Shown piece after piece: positions 1-9,171 of a DNA stretch of 64,000 nucleotides. A model generated the notes under the pieces. That model searched no databases. It saw nothing but the letters and a program-made list of their open reading frames with translations, and had not been told where the DNA came from. Where the stretch lies: the NCBI GenBank assembly GCA_963777755.1, contig CAVZSC010000009.1, positions 85,627 to 149,626 on the forward strand. The letters run 5' to 3'. This DNA is from DATFWC01 sp963777755. GTDB taxonomy: Bacteria > Pseudomonadota > Alphaproteobacteria > Rhizobiales > Xanthobacteraceae. Position numbers and translations under genes: made by a program. Each line of letters opens with the position of its first letter. The first letter of the stretch is position 1.

Positions 1-141
1 CTCATGATCCTGCCGACGCGCGACAACGACCACCTCGGCGTGCAGCTCATCGGCGTCAGCGCGCGCGCCGAGACACCGGAGGGATCAGAGATTATAGAAG
101 CGCCGCCGGCGGCACAGCCGCCAGCGGCGCCGAAACCGTGA
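1..141 (+). CDS. C-terminal end of an unidentified protein (partial)
   Basis: An open frame enters from the left edge and stops with TGA at 139-141, giving 46 residues. The tail is rich in Ala and Pro, which is typical of a disordered C-terminus. No motif allows a family assignment. It lies 30 bases upstream of the repeat protein on the same strand, so it may belong to the same polysaccharide transcription unit. Confidence 0.5.
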   Translation, partial: LMILPTRDNDHLGVQLIGVSARAETPEGSEIIEAPPAAQPPAAPKP

Positions 142-171
142 CTCACCAGAATACGAAGAAAAGGATAGGCA

Positions 172-708
172 ATGCACATACCTCCCCCGATCCAGGTCCT
201 GATCTCCTCCGTAGAGATATCGTCAGATGGACGGGTCACGTGCTCATTGGAAGAGTTCCGCAATCTGGTGCGTATGGCGGTGGTCGGCATTCCGGTGGAC
301 GAGGCTTGGTACACCGACACGTACAAGGACGTCGCCGCCGCGATCTCCAAGGGCACGGTGAGCTCCGCCTCCGAGCACTATGCGCATTCGGGCTATCTCG
401 ACGGGCGCTTTCCCTTCCAGCCGGTGGTCGAGCAGGTCTGGTATTACGAGAACAACGAGGATCTGCACGATAGCCGCGGCGAGGTGAGGAGCGCCGCCCA
501 GCATCTTCAGGATGCCGGATACCAGGAGGGGCGAGTGCCGCACCGGCCGGTGATCGACCGGGTCTGGTATTCGCAATGCTACGCGGAGGCGAAGCGCCAG
601 GTCGACGAGGGGCGCTTTCCGAGCCTCGAGGCCCACTTTGTCGAAGCCGGTTACCGAAAGGGATTTTTTCCGGTGAACCCGTTCGCGGTCCGGCTGTTGT
701 CGACATGA
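172..708 (+). CDS. Small protein of three tandem WY...HY..GY.EGR repeats
   Basis: 178 aa with no signal peptide. Residues about 43-86, 87-128 and 129-170 are three degenerate copies of a unit of about 43 aa with the pattern W-Y-x-x-x-Y/N, a helical stretch, A-x-H-Y/F/L, a Gly-Tyr pair, G-R/F-x-P and a closing P-V. Similar units occur as modules in large glycosyltransferases and secreted proteins of alphaproteobacteria; the precise function is unknown to me. The TGA stop at 706-708 overlaps the ATG at 705 of the glycosyltransferase (ATGA), so translation is probably coupled and the protein likely serves the same polysaccharide pathway. Confidence 0.75.
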   Translation: MHIPPPIQVLISSVEISSDGRVTCSLEEFRNLVRMAVVGIPVDEAWYTDTYKDVAAAISKGTVSSASEHYAHSGYLDGRFPFQPVVEQVWYYENNEDLHDSRGEVRSAAQHLQDAGYQEGRVPHRPVIDRVWYSQCYAEAKRQVDEGRFPSLEAHFVEAGYRKGFFPVNPFAVRLLST

Positions 709-3377
709 AGTGTCTCTATTTCACCATATGCGCGCAGAACTACCTCGCCTACGCGCTGAGCCTGCGCGCCTCGGTTCTGGCCGTTCATCCCGGAGCAGAT
801 TTTCGCATCGTGCTCGCGGACGAGCTCGCACCGGCAGTCCGCGCTCGTGTCGGCGACGCCACGATCATCGAAGCCAAGGCGCTCGAAATCCCGACCTTTT
901 TCGACATGGCGTTCCGCTACAGCTTGATGGAGCTCAACACCGCCATCAAGCCCGCATGCTTTCAACACTTCTTCGCCGCCACCAATGTCGGCGCGGTGGT
1001 CTATTTCGATCCCGACATCTGGCTGTTGCGGCCCCTCGAGCATGTCCACGCGCTGCTCGACGCCGGCAAGGACGTGGTGGTGACGCCGCACATCACCGAG
1101 CCGCTCGACGACGGCGGCTTTCCGGACGACCAGCGTCATCTCCAAACCGGCGTCTACAATCTCGGCTTCTGCGCGTTCCGCCGCTCGGAACAGACCTTTG
1201 CCTTCCTCGACTGGTGGGCCAACAAGATGCTGCGCGGCTGCCGGGTCGACCTCGAGAGCGGCATCTTCGTCGACCAGAAATACATGGACATGCTGACCTG
1301 CTTCATCGACGAGGTCGGCGTCCTGCGCCATCCCGGATACAACGTGGCGTACTGGAACCTGCCGCACCGCGCGGTCCGGCACGACGGCAAGGCTTGGCGG
1401 AGCAAGGGCGAGCCGCTCTATTTCTTTCACTTCAGCGGGATCGAGCCGGGACGGCCCGAGGTCTTCTCCAAGCATCAGGACCGCTACGAGTTTACCGACG
1501 ACATCGGCGAAGCGAAGGAGCTGGTGCAGCAATATCTCGATCGCCTGCGCCGCCATAACAACAATTTCTATGCCGAGGCGCCCTACAAGTACGGCACTTT
1601 CATCGACGGCAATCCGATCATCGCCGAGATGCGGCGCATCTATGGCGAGGCACAGGGGCCGGCGGAGCGCAGCTTCGAGCAGGTGTTTGCCGGAAGCGCC
1701 GACCTGTTCCTGGCGGCGAGCGAGCACGTTCCGCATTTTCCCGGCGTGCCGTTCACGACCCTGATGTACGAGATCTGGCGCAAGCGCGAGGATCTTCGCC
1801 AGACCTTCGTCGTCACCAACCGCACCGGGCAATTGCGGTTCCTGCGCTGGTTCATCGACAGCGTGCCGCGGGAGTATCGGGTGGCCCCGGCTTTCATCTT
1901 ACCGCTGAAGGCGGCTGCCGCTGCCGCCGCGGCGGCGGAGCCGAAGCCGGTTTCAGCCCGAGCGCCAGAGGGGTCGCTTCGTTCCGGGCTGCGCGGGATG
2001 CGCGGCGTGCTTGCGCAGAGCGACTCCCTGCGCGCGGTCTACCGACTGCTGCCTTTGGGTCTGCGCAGCGGGATTGATGAGCGTGTGTTCGGATTCATCA
2101 GCGCGCCAAAGCCGGCAGCGGCGGCGGGGCAGGGCGTTCGTTACATTGGACGGCATGCCCGCGCCAACGTCGACCTGAGCCACCAGCCGGGCGTTACCGT
2201 GCTGGGATTTCTCCGCGCCGAAAGCGGTCTCGGCGCGGCGGCACGGGGCTCGTTCCGTGCCCTGAAGGAGTCGGGCTATCCGGTCGAGGCACGCTCGATT
2301 TCCGCCCCCGAGTTTCAGGAGCTGGATGACTCCCTTGCGGCCGAGCTCAAGGACAGCTGCGGCTACCGCCATCTCCTTCTCCACATCAATGCCGACAACA
2401 CGCTTACCTTGCCGACGCGGCTCGATTCGGCCGAGCTGCGCGGCCGCTACCGGATCGGCATGTGGACGTGGGAGCTGTCGCATTTCCCCTCACAATGGCT
2501 CGGCGCATTCGACCACGTGGACGAGATCTGGGTGCCGAGCGAGTTCGTGCGGCACACGATTGCCCAGGCGACTCCGATGACGGTCTTGACCATGCCGCAT
2601 CCGGTGCCGGTTCTCGGGCCCTCCCGCGCGTTCGACCGGCGGTACTTCGGCCTGCGCGACGACGCGTTGGTGGTGTTGACGAGCCTTGACCTCAACTCCT
2701 ATATCGAGCGGAAGAACCCGTGGGGGGCGATCGAGGCGATGCGTTGCGCCTTTCACGATCGCGACGACGTGCAACTGGTGATCAAGCTGCACGGCAAGCG
2801 TTCCTTCACCAAGGCGCGCATCGAGCTGGAGAAGGCGTCGTCGTCGCTGCCCAACGTGACGCTGATCGATCGGGTGCTGAGCCGCGAGCAGATGACCGCG
2901 CTACAAAGGTGCTGCGATGTCTACCTGTCGCTGCATCGCTCGGAAGGGTTCGGCCTGAACATCGCCGAGTGCATGGCCTTCGGCAAGCTTGCCGTTGCCA
3001 CCGACTATTCAGGCAACCGCGACTTCCTCGACGAGACCTGCGGAGCGCCGGTGAGCTTCTCGCTCAAGCCGGTGCGCCCCGGCGAATATCCGTTCGCCCA
3101 AGGGCAGTGGTGGGCGGAGCCCGACGTCGCCCACGCAGCGGACCTGCTGCGCAAGGCCGCGCGCGACCCGTCATGGCGGCTCGAGCTCGGCCGCCGCGCG
3201 CAGAAGAAGATCCGCGACGAGCTGAGCTTCGCGGCCGTCGGCCGCAAGATGCGCCAGCGCCTGGAGCAGATCGACCTGAAGCTGTCGGGCCGGGTGAATA
3301 TGCCGGCGCTCGGCGCGGACCGGCCGGTTTCCTCGCGCGAGCTGTTGTCGCGATTCGCCGTGAGGGCAGGGCGCTAG
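705..3377 (+). CDS. Two-domain glycosyltransferase (GT-A domain fused to GT-B/GT4 domain)
   Basis: 890 aa. The open frame extends upstream, but the ATG at 705 overlaps the preceding stop and begins the conserved sequence. Residues 1-about 400 form a nucleotide-sugar transferase domain with the metal-binding motif F-D-P-D at about 101-104. An Ala-rich linker follows at about 402-412. Residues about 475-890 are a GT-B domain of the GT4 type, with the sugar-nucleotide motif S-E-G-F-G-L-N-I-A-E-C at about 746-756 (the E-x7-E signature). One chain could therefore add two sugars in succession to an envelope glycan or O-antigen-like polymer. The context of a repeat protein before and a membrane protein after supports surface polysaccharide synthesis; donor and acceptor are unknown. 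Confidence 0.85.
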   Translation: MKCLYFTICAQNYLAYALSLRASVLAVHPGADFRIVLADELAPAVRARVGDATIIEAKALEIPTFFDMAFRYSLMELNTAIKPACFQHFFAATNVGAVVYFDPDIWLLRPLEHVHALLDAGKDVVVTPHITEPLDDGGFPDDQRHLQTGVYNLGFCAFRRSEQTFAFLDWWANKMLRGCRVDLESGIFVDQKYMDMLTCFIDEVGVLRHPGYNVAYWNLPHRAVRHDGKAWRSKGEPLYFFHFSGIEPGRPEVFSKHQDRYEFTDDIGEAKELVQQYLDRLRRHNNNFYAEAPYKYGTFIDGNPIIAEMRRIYGEAQGPAERSFEQVFAGSADLFLAASEHVPHFPGVPFTTLMYEIWRKREDLRQTFVVTNRTGQLRFLRWFIDSVPREYRVAPAFILPLKAAAAAAAAAEPKPVSARAPEGSLRSGLRGMRGVLAQSDSLRAVYRLLPLGLRSGIDERVFGFISAPKPAAAAGQGVRYIGRHARANVDLSHQPGVTVLGFLRAESGLGAAARGSFRALKESGYPVEARSISAPEFQELDDSLAAELKDSCGYRHLLLHINADNTLTLPTRLDSAELRGRYRIGMWTWELSHFPSQWLGAFDHVDEIWVPSEFVRHTIAQATPMTVLTMPHPVPVLGPSRAFDRRYFGLRDDALVVLTSLDLNSYIERKNPWGAIEAMRCAFHDRDDVQLVIKLHGKRSFTKARIELEKASSSLPNVTLIDRVLSREQMTALQRCCDVYLSLHRSEGFGLNIAECMAFGKLAVATDYSGNRDFLDETCGAPVSFSLKPVRPGEYPFAQGQWWAEPDVAHAADLLRKAARDPSWRLELGRRAQKKIRDELSFAAVGRKMRQRLEQIDLKLSGRVNMPALGADRPVSSRELLSRFAVRAGR

Positions 3378-3385
3378 CCCGGCTT

Positions 3386-5713
3386 ATGCTCAGGAAGGCG
3401 ACCCTCGCCGCCCTCATCATCATCGCGGCCTATTGGGCGTTTGCGCCGTTCCGGCTGAGCCTGCCGCAGGATGGCCTCGACCCATCGTGGATGGCGACGC
3501 TGGGCGAAGCCTCACGGCTTGGCCTGATGTTCGGCCACGATATCGTCTTCAGCGCCGGGCCGTTGTCGCCGTTATACACGGGCTATTTCGTCGAGAACGA
3601 ATTCTATCATTTTCTCATTCTGAAAGCCTTGCTGATCGCCGCCTTGGCGCGGCTTCTATGGTTGATGCTGCGTGATGGCGGCGCCGCGGCATTGCTCATG
3701 CCGGCGATCATCCTGTTGATCCCAATGCGGCGCGATGCGGTGTTCTTCAGCATTCCACTGTTGACGGCGCTCGTAGCCCTGCGCCGCGCAGCGGATGAGC
3801 GGGTGGACCTCGCCAGCATACTGTTGGGGGTTGCGGCATCCGCGATCCTCAGCCTCACCAAGTTCTCGTGCGCGCCGATGGCGCTCCTGGCCTTCGCGGC
3901 GATCGACGTGGTGGCCGTCGTGCGGCGGCGCGTGCCGTTCGCGCTCATCGCGTATGGAATCATGACCTTTCAGCTGTTCTGGCTGTGGCACGGCCGGCCG
4001 GACACGTTTCTCCCGTTCCTGCGCGGCAGCTTCGAGGTCGCTGCCGGTTATGCAGAGGCGATGAGCTTGCCGGGTCCCGTGCCGGAATTGATCGCCTATC
4101 TCGGTATGGCGGCCGGCGCAGCCGCAATCCTGTCGGTGGCGGAGCTCCGTGCTTGGCGGAGCGGCGCTGCGCCGCCTTTAGTTGTCGTGGCCCGCGTAAT
4201 GTGCGTTTCCGGCTTCTTGTTTCTCACCTGGAAGGCGGGCTTTGTACGGCACGACGTTCACACGCTGGTGGCGTGGAGCGGGCTTGCAATTGCGGTTCCG
4301 GTGTGGGCTCGTAGCCTCGACATTAGGCCGCTTTGGCCCGCGGGGCTTGCTGGATTTGTCGTTGTTGGCGCCGTCCTCCCCGTGATTTTTGCCTCCGCCA
4401 AAGGAGTGCCGGTGACGACGTACACCGGCGATCTTCTCACCAAGATTGGACAGGAAGCCGCTTTGCTTGGGCGCTTTGTGCGCAGCCCGCATGCTTGGCT
4501 GCGCGAACTGCGCGACGCCAAAGAGGAGGCGTGGCTGCGGCTGCGCACGGCCTATCCGCTGCCCGACTTGATCGGAACCGTCGACACCATTCCGTCACTC
4601 CAGACGCGCGTGATTGCCCATGTCGGAGAGCGCTTCAAGCCGCGCCTCTCGGTGCAGCAATATGCGTCCTATACGTCCTACCTGATCGCCGGCAACCGGC
4701 GCTCCCTGACCGCGGCGGACGGGGCAGCCACGCTGTTGTTCCTGCCCGAGAGCATCGACGGCCGCCATCCGGCGCTGGCCGAGGGGCCGCTATGGCCTGA
4801 CATCATCGAGCATTTCGCGCCCGCGTTCTACCTGCGCGACGGGATGCTGGTGTTGCGCCGTCGCGAGAGGCTGCTTGGAAATATTCTCCGCCCCCTCGAG
4901 GCGACGACCGCACGGATGGGTGTGCCGTTTGCGCTGCCGCCCCGAGACGCGCCACTGTTCGCCAAGGTGAAAATTGAGAAGACATTGCTCGGAACATTGG
5001 CGTCGCTCCTCTTTCGGCCATCCATCGTCTCGTTGCGCCTCGCTTATTTCGATGGATCAGAAGAAAGCTTTCGGATTATTCCACGCATCATCGAACAGGG
5101 CATGGTCATTTCGCCGATGGTCCGCAGTGGCGATCAGTTCGCGTTGCTGGCGTCGGGTGAGATGCCTGATGATGCTCGCCGCCCTCTACGAGTTACCTTT
5201 GAATCCGGCCGCCTCGGCATGCTCCTTTACCGGCCGACCATCGCCGTCACGATATCTGCGCTCGACGTCGAGCGGTCGGCGCTACCGGCTCAGGTAACGC
5301 AGGAGCTCAAATCCGCCGATCATCTGCGCATTCTCTTCGCTTCGCACACGGGCCCGCACGAGAAGCGGTTCATTCCTGAGGGGCTGTTGCTGCACGCGCC
5401 GGCCGAGGCCGAGTACACTGTCACGGCGCTGGCGGAGCGCCTGGAGGTCGGCTTCGGCATCGCCGAGGGCGCCTGGCGCGCCGAGCCCGGCACCGCCGGG
5501 ATCTGCTTTGCGCTGAGCGTGCGCCGGCCAACCGGAGACGCGCCGCTGTGGCGACGCTGCCTCGATCCCAAGCGCTATGCGCATGATCGTGGCGAACAGA
5601 CGATCGGCACCGACGTGGCGCTCAAGCCCGGCGATCGGCTAATGTTTCAAACCACCTGCGTCGCCAGCTGCGACTACGGCTGGTCCTATTGGTCGAGGAT
5701 CGTGTTTCGTTAG
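3386..5713 (+). CDS. Polytopic membrane protein of a polysaccharide cluster
   Basis: 775 aa, ATG at 3386, eight bases after the glycosyltransferase stop. The N-terminal half (about 1-400) holds roughly nine hydrophobic segments, starting at residues 4-22 and including a long pair near 74-115. The C-terminal half is soluble and charged, and probably periplasmic or cytoplasmic. The layout resembles large membrane proteins of the glycan polymerase/GT-C kind, but I see no signature that proves a reaction. Same strand and tight spacing suggest an operon with the glycosyltransferase. Confidence 0.7.
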   Translation: MLRKATLAALIIIAAYWAFAPFRLSLPQDGLDPSWMATLGEASRLGLMFGHDIVFSAGPLSPLYTGYFVENEFYHFLILKALLIAALARLLWLMLRDGGAAALLMPAIILLIPMRRDAVFFSIPLLTALVALRRAADERVDLASILLGVAASAILSLTKFSCAPMALLAFAAIDVVAVVRRRVPFALIAYGIMTFQLFWLWHGRPDTFLPFLRGSFEVAAGYAEAMSLPGPVPELIAYLGMAAGAAAILSVAELRAWRSGAAPPLVVVARVMCVSGFLFLTWKAGFVRHDVHTLVAWSGLAIAVPVWARSLDIRPLWPAGLAGFVVVGAVLPVIFASAKGVPVTTYTGDLLTKIGQEAALLGRFVRSPHAWLRELRDAKEEAWLRLRTAYPLPDLIGTVDTIPSLQTRVIAHVGERFKPRLSVQQYASYTSYLIAGNRRSLTAADGAATLLFLPESIDGRHPALAEGPLWPDIIEHFAPAFYLRDGMLVLRRRERLLGNILRPLEATTARMGVPFALPPRDAPLFAKVKIEKTLLGTLASLLFRPSIVSLRLAYFDGSEESFRIIPRIIEQGMVISPMVRSGDQFALLASGEMPDDARRPLRVTFESGRLGMLLYRPTIAVTISALDVERSALPAQVTQELKSADHLRILFASHTGPHEKRFIPEGLLLHAPAEAEYTVTALAERLEVGFGIAEGAWRAEPGTAGICFALSVRRPTGDAPLWRRCLDPKRYAHDRGEQTIGTDVALKPGDRLMFQTTCVASCDYGWSYWSRIVFR

Positions 5714-5999
5714 CGCGCCGTTGTGCCGCTTGCTCAAGGTCACCCGTCTTCGCTAAGGCGTTCGTGTAGTATTGCACGATCGAAAAAGGGCCGTACGATG
5801 AATCCTTTCGGCGGGAGCTTTCGGTTTTGGCGATCGGAAGACGCTTATGGTGCACGATATGGCAACCGAGGTGGCGGGCACGGCGCCAGGAAGCCGCACT
5901 CAACGAGAGCAACAACACGTAAAGGGCCGGGGCGTTAAGCGTGCAGATCGCTCGGCTCGCCGCTCAAACGGAGCCGACACCTATGCGCGATGGATAAAC

Positions 6000-6197
6000 C
6001 TAATTCAAGACGCGGCCGGACGTGTCACGGACCTCCATGTCTGGATAGATCGTCAACCGCCGATCGACATCGACATTGCGGAACCCGGCTCCGCTCAACC
6101 AGTGCGAAAGGGCCGCCTTCGCTCTGGCCTTGCTGGTCCGCTCCGACTGCTTGCCGGCCCACTCCGGGCTCAGCGTGCCGAGCAGCACGTACTTCAT
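6000..6197 (-). CDS. Short GYD-domain-like protein, possibly a remnant
   Basis: 65 aa. A strong Shine-Dalgarno sequence (GGAGGT) lies four bases before the ATG at 6197, which is why I list it. The start K-Y-V-L-L-G-T-L-S-P-E-W followed by a Lys/Arg-rich helix resembles the N-terminus of GYD-domain proteins, which are usually 90-100 aa. The middle strand seems to be missing and the tail does not look like a normal GYD ending, so this may be an internally deleted gene. It stands alone between the polysaccharide cluster and the transglycosylase. Family assignment is tentative. Confidence 0.35.
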   Translation of the reverse strand: MKYVLLGTLSPEWAGKQSERTSKARAKAALSHWLSGAGFRNVDVDRRLTIYPDMEVRDTSGRVLN

Positions 6198-6380
6198 GGC
6201 AACCTCCACGTTGCGTTGATCTCTCCCGCGAAGGACCCCTGGACTATATCCGTTTCAGCGCCGCCGCGCTATTTTGGCGGGCAGAGCGCTGGCGGGCAGA
6301 GCGCGCCGCTGCAAACCGTTGCGGTTGCACCGCGGTACTCCCAACGACGCGTCCCGGCACGGCACACGTGTTCTCCATGA

Positions 6381-7268
6381 CTACGTCTTCTTGACCTGCG
6401 GTCGGCATCGGCCAGCTGTGGCGGCGCTGCCGGTCAGGAGAAACGCCGCGGTTGAGAGGACAGAGCCCGTGCTTGCCGGAACCCATCCGGCCAGAGCGAA
6501 GCCGGGACCGCGCATCTTTCCGTCGGCCCAGCGCTTGAGATCGCCAACCGTGAAGCCTGCGAGGAATGGGTTGGCCTTGACGATCTTCTCGCGGGTAGTG
6601 CGGCCTGTGGTATCTGCGCTCGCCATGATGGCTGCGGCATCTGCATGCTCCGACGCGGAGAGAATCGCGACCGCGCCGGCGCTGCCGGCGAAGTGCGACA
6701 GGTAGAGTGTGCCGAGGGTGACCGGCAGGCACCGCGCGCGCAGCGCGGCGGCGTTGCGCTCTGCGAACCGAATGGTGATTTCCCGGGCCAGGGAAAGGTC
6801 GCGCCGAAGATCCAGTATTTCCCCTTGGCTGCGCTTGATCAGATCGGGTCGGTGCGCGCGGACCATTTCGATCCACGTCTGATCGAGAAACTGAGCCGCT
6901 CCAGTTGCGCTGGAGCGCTTGTTCTTGGCGTTCGGATCTCCCCCCAATTCAGCGTCGATGATGCGATCGACCACCATGTTGAGCGCTCCCGTGCCGGCGC
7001 GCTCGTGCAGCTGGGCATCGAGAATTCGCTGCCAGTCCAGTCCTCCAACCAGCCCTGGCACGGATGCCGCCAACAATAGCGCACCCGTGCCGAGGACGCG
7101 AAGTGCCCGGCCGCGACGGGGCTCGCCCGGGGTCCACGCCTGATCCCGAGTCGGGGGCCTGATCGCGAAGATCGGCGCGGGTTCCGCGCCTTCACGACTT
7201 CTGGTCAGGGGCTGTCTTTGCGGGTCGCATCGCTGCCCAGCGGGTCCGGACCGCTCGCCGTAGCCCAA
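6381..7268 (-). CDS. Lytic transglycosylase / muramidase-like exported protein
   Basis: The conserved part begins near 6977 (M-V-V-D-R-I-I-D-A-E) and includes G-G-D-P-N-A-K-N-K-R-S-S-A-T-G, the E...S-x-x-G arrangement of SLT-type transglycosylases, then an F-L-D-Q-T-W segment and a closing sequence that ends the domain. Such enzymes cleave peptidoglycan glycan strands in the periplasm. Upstream in frame is a hydrophobic signal-like stretch (A-L-L-L-A-A-S-V-P-G-L). There is no ATG there: the nearest usable starts are TTG codons at 7268 and 7316, and the next internal ATG is 6977. I chose 7268 so that the signal is included; the true start is uncertain, and a lost upstream start is possible. 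Confidence 0.6.
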   Translation of the reverse strand: MGYGERSGPAGQRCDPQRQPLTRSREGAEPAPIFAIRPPTRDQAWTPGEPRRGRALRVLGTGALLLAASVPGLVGGLDWQRILDAQLHERAGTGALNMVVDRIIDAELGGDPNAKNKRSSATGAAQFLDQTWIEMVRAHRPDLIKRSQGEILDLRRDLSLAREITIRFAERNAAALRARCLPVTLGTLYLSHFAGSAGAVAILSASEHADAAAIMASADTTGRTTREKIVKANPFLAGFTVGDLKRWADGKMRGPGFALAGWVPASTGSVLSTAAFLLTGSAATAGRCRPQVKKT

Positions 7269-7378
7269 TCCCCCGGTCGGGCACGTTTGAGCTTGATCCT
7301 GTCGGGCAATGATCAAGCGTGAAGTTGAATCAAATGTTAACGGTTGCCGCCTTGGGAGGCTCTGACTCGGACGGGGTG

Positions 7379-8170
7379 CTACGAGCGGCTGCGGCTGCGC
7401 GGCACGGGGATCGGGACGGAGGCGATCAACGCCTTGGTGTAGGCGTGCGCGGGCGACCGCCAGATGGTGTGGCGGTCCGAAGTCTCGACGATCCGGCCCG
7501 CATACATGACGGCGATGCGGTCGGCGACGTGCTGGACGATCGACAGGTCGTGGGAGATGAACAGGTAGGAGATCTTGAGCTCTTGGCGCAGCTCGTCGAG
7601 CAGGTTGATGACCTGGGCGCGCACCGAGACGTCGAGGGCGGAAACCGGCTCGTCGCACACGATCAGCTTCGGGGCGAGTGCCAGCGCGCGGGCGACCCCG
7701 ATGCGCTGGCGCTGCCCGCCGGAGAATTCGTGCGGATAGCGGGTGATCGCGTCCGGGCGCAGGCCGACGCGCTGCATCAGCCACTGCACCCGCGCGCGCC
7801 GCGCCTCGGCATCGCCGCGACCATGCACGGTGAGGGGCTCTTCCAGAATCTGGCCGACCGTCATGCGCGGATGGAGCGAAGCGTATGGGTCCTGGAAGAT
7901 CATCTGGATGGCGGGTCGATGGGGACGCAGCGCGCGTTGCGAGAGCCGCGCGATATCGACGCCCTCGAGCTCGATCGTGCCGGCATCGGGGGTGAGCAGG
8001 CGCAGCAGCAGTTTGCCGAGGGTGGATTTCCCGCAGCCGGATTCGCCAACCAGCCCGAGCGCTTCGCCCGCCGCGATGGTGAGGCTCACGCCGTCGACGG
8101 CCTTCACCAGCCGGCCGTTCGACCGGTAGGTCTTGGCGAGACCTGATACGCGCAGCAGCGGCGCCGTCAT
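7379..8170 (-). CDS. Peptide-type ABC transporter ATP-binding protein (DppF/OppF family)
   Basis: 263 aa. The ATG at 8170 overlaps the TGA of the upstream ATPase gene (ATGA), so the longer open frame is not needed. Walker A G-E-S-G-C-G-K-S-T is at 42-50, the Q-loop is I-F-Q-D-P, the signature F-S-G-G-Q-R-Q-R is at about 149-156 and Walker B L-I-V-C-D-E-P at about 169-174, with the switch His in F-I-S-H-D. It hydrolyses ATP to drive uptake of di/oligopeptides or similar solutes with DppD. It is the last gene of a minus-strand run: SDR, binding protein, M20, hydrolase, DppD, DppF. The matching permeases are about 10 kb away (18056-19835). Confidence 0.93.
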   Translation of the reverse strand: MTAPLLRVSGLAKTYRSNGRLVKAVDGVSLTIAAGEALGLVGESGCGKSTLGKLLLRLLTPDAGTIELEGVDIARLSQRALRPHRPAIQMIFQDPYASLHPRMTVGQILEEPLTVHGRGDAEARRARVQWLMQRVGLRPDAITRYPHEFSGGQRQRIGVARALALAPKLIVCDEPVSALDVSVRAQVINLLDELRQELKISYLFISHDLSIVQHVADRIAVMYAGRIVETSDRHTIWRSPAHAYTKALIASVPIPVPRSRSRS

Positions 8171-9159
8171 GGTGTCACCATCATCCCGGCGCGCCGGCAC
8201 GCGACGGAACGCGCGCCATGCGCTTCGAGCGCGATCTCGCCGCCACGGCAGGCGTCCTCGGCGAGCGGGCAGCGCGGCGCGAACGCGCAGCCCGCCGGCA
8301 GGTCGTCCAGCGAGGGCACGATGCCGGGGATCTCCCTGAGCGGCGCGGGCTTGCCGGCCGCGTCCGCGTCAGCCTCGGGATTCGGCAGCGAGGCGAGCAG
8401 CCCTTGCGTGTAGGGATGCAACGGTCTGGCGAACAGCGCCTCGACCGTCGCCTCCTCCACCTTGCGTCCCGCATACATCACGGCGGCGCGGCGGGCGGTC
8501 TGCGCCACCACACCGAGGTCATGAGTGATGAACAGCATCGCCATGCCGAGGCGTTGCTGCAGTCCGATGAGGAGGGAGAGGATCTGCGCCTGCGTGGTGA
8601 CGTCGAGCGCGGTCGTCGGCTCATCGGCGATCAGGAGCTTCGGCTCGCACGACAGGGCCATGGCGATCATCACCCGCTGGCGCATGCCGCCCGACAGGCG
8701 GTGCGGATATTCGTCGATGAGCCGCGCCGGTTCCGGCAGGCCGACCAGCTCGAGCAGCTCCACGACGCGACCGCGTGCGGCCTTGCGACCGGGCGAGCGG
8801 TGCTCGAGGATCGCCTCGACGATCTGGTTGCCGATGGTGAAGACCGGATTGAGCGAGGTCATCGGCTCCTGGAAGATCATGCCGATGCGGTTTCCCCGCA
8901 CGTCCCGCAGCGACTTGGCGTCGAGCCGCGTGAGGTCGCGGCCTTCGAACAGGATTTCGCCGCCGACGATGCGCCCGGGCGGATTGGGCACGAGGCCGAG
9001 GACGGACAGCGCGGTGACCGACTTGCCGCATCCGGATTCGCCGACCAGCGCGACCGTCTCGCCCGCCTCGATCGTGAGGCTCACGCCATCCACGGCCTTG
9101 AACACGCGGCCGTCGCGGAAGAAATGCGTCTGCAGGCCCCTTATGTCGAGCAGCGGCAC
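8167..9159 (-). CDS. Peptide-type ABC transporter ATP-binding protein (DppD/OppD family)
   Basis: 330 aa with a GTG start at 9159. Walker A G-E-S-G-C-G-K-S is at about 40-47, the Q-loop is I-F-Q-E-P-M-T-S-L-N-P, followed by the signature L-S-G-G-M-R-Q-R and Walker B L-L-I-A-D-E-P-T. The C-terminal oligopeptide extension carries the Cys-rich F-A-P-R-C-P segment typical of OppD/DppD. It pairs with the DppF-like gene, which it overlaps by four bases. It follows the alpha/beta hydrolase stop by 12 bases, so it is part of the same operon. Confidence 0.93.
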   Translation of the reverse strand: MPLLDIRGLQTHFFRDGRVFKAVDGVSLTIEAGETVALVGESGCGKSVTALSVLGLVPNPPGRIVGGEILFEGRDLTRLDAKSLRDVRGNRIGMIFQEPMTSLNPVFTIGNQIVEAILEHRSPGRKAARGRVVELLELVGLPEPARLIDEYPHRLSGGMRQRVMIAMALSCEPKLLIADEPTTALDVTTQAQILSLLIGLQQRLGMAMLFITHDLGVVAQTARRAAVMYAGRKVEEATVEALFARPLHPYTQGLLASLPNPEADADAAGKPAPLREIPGIVPSLDDLPAGCAFAPRCPLAEDACRGGEIALEAHGARSVACRRAGMMVTP

Positions 9160-9171
9160 GTCGGATCCGTC

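Noticed and set aside
651..1832. Long minus-strand open frame opposite the glycosyltransferase
   Set aside because: Shadow of a GC-rich gene: no motif, no ribosome site, and the plus strand is a clear glycosyltransferase.
5714..5999. Short plus-strand open frames after the membrane protein
   Set aside because: Composition is Arg/Gly-rich and random-looking, no ribosome site and no motif; treated as intergenic.
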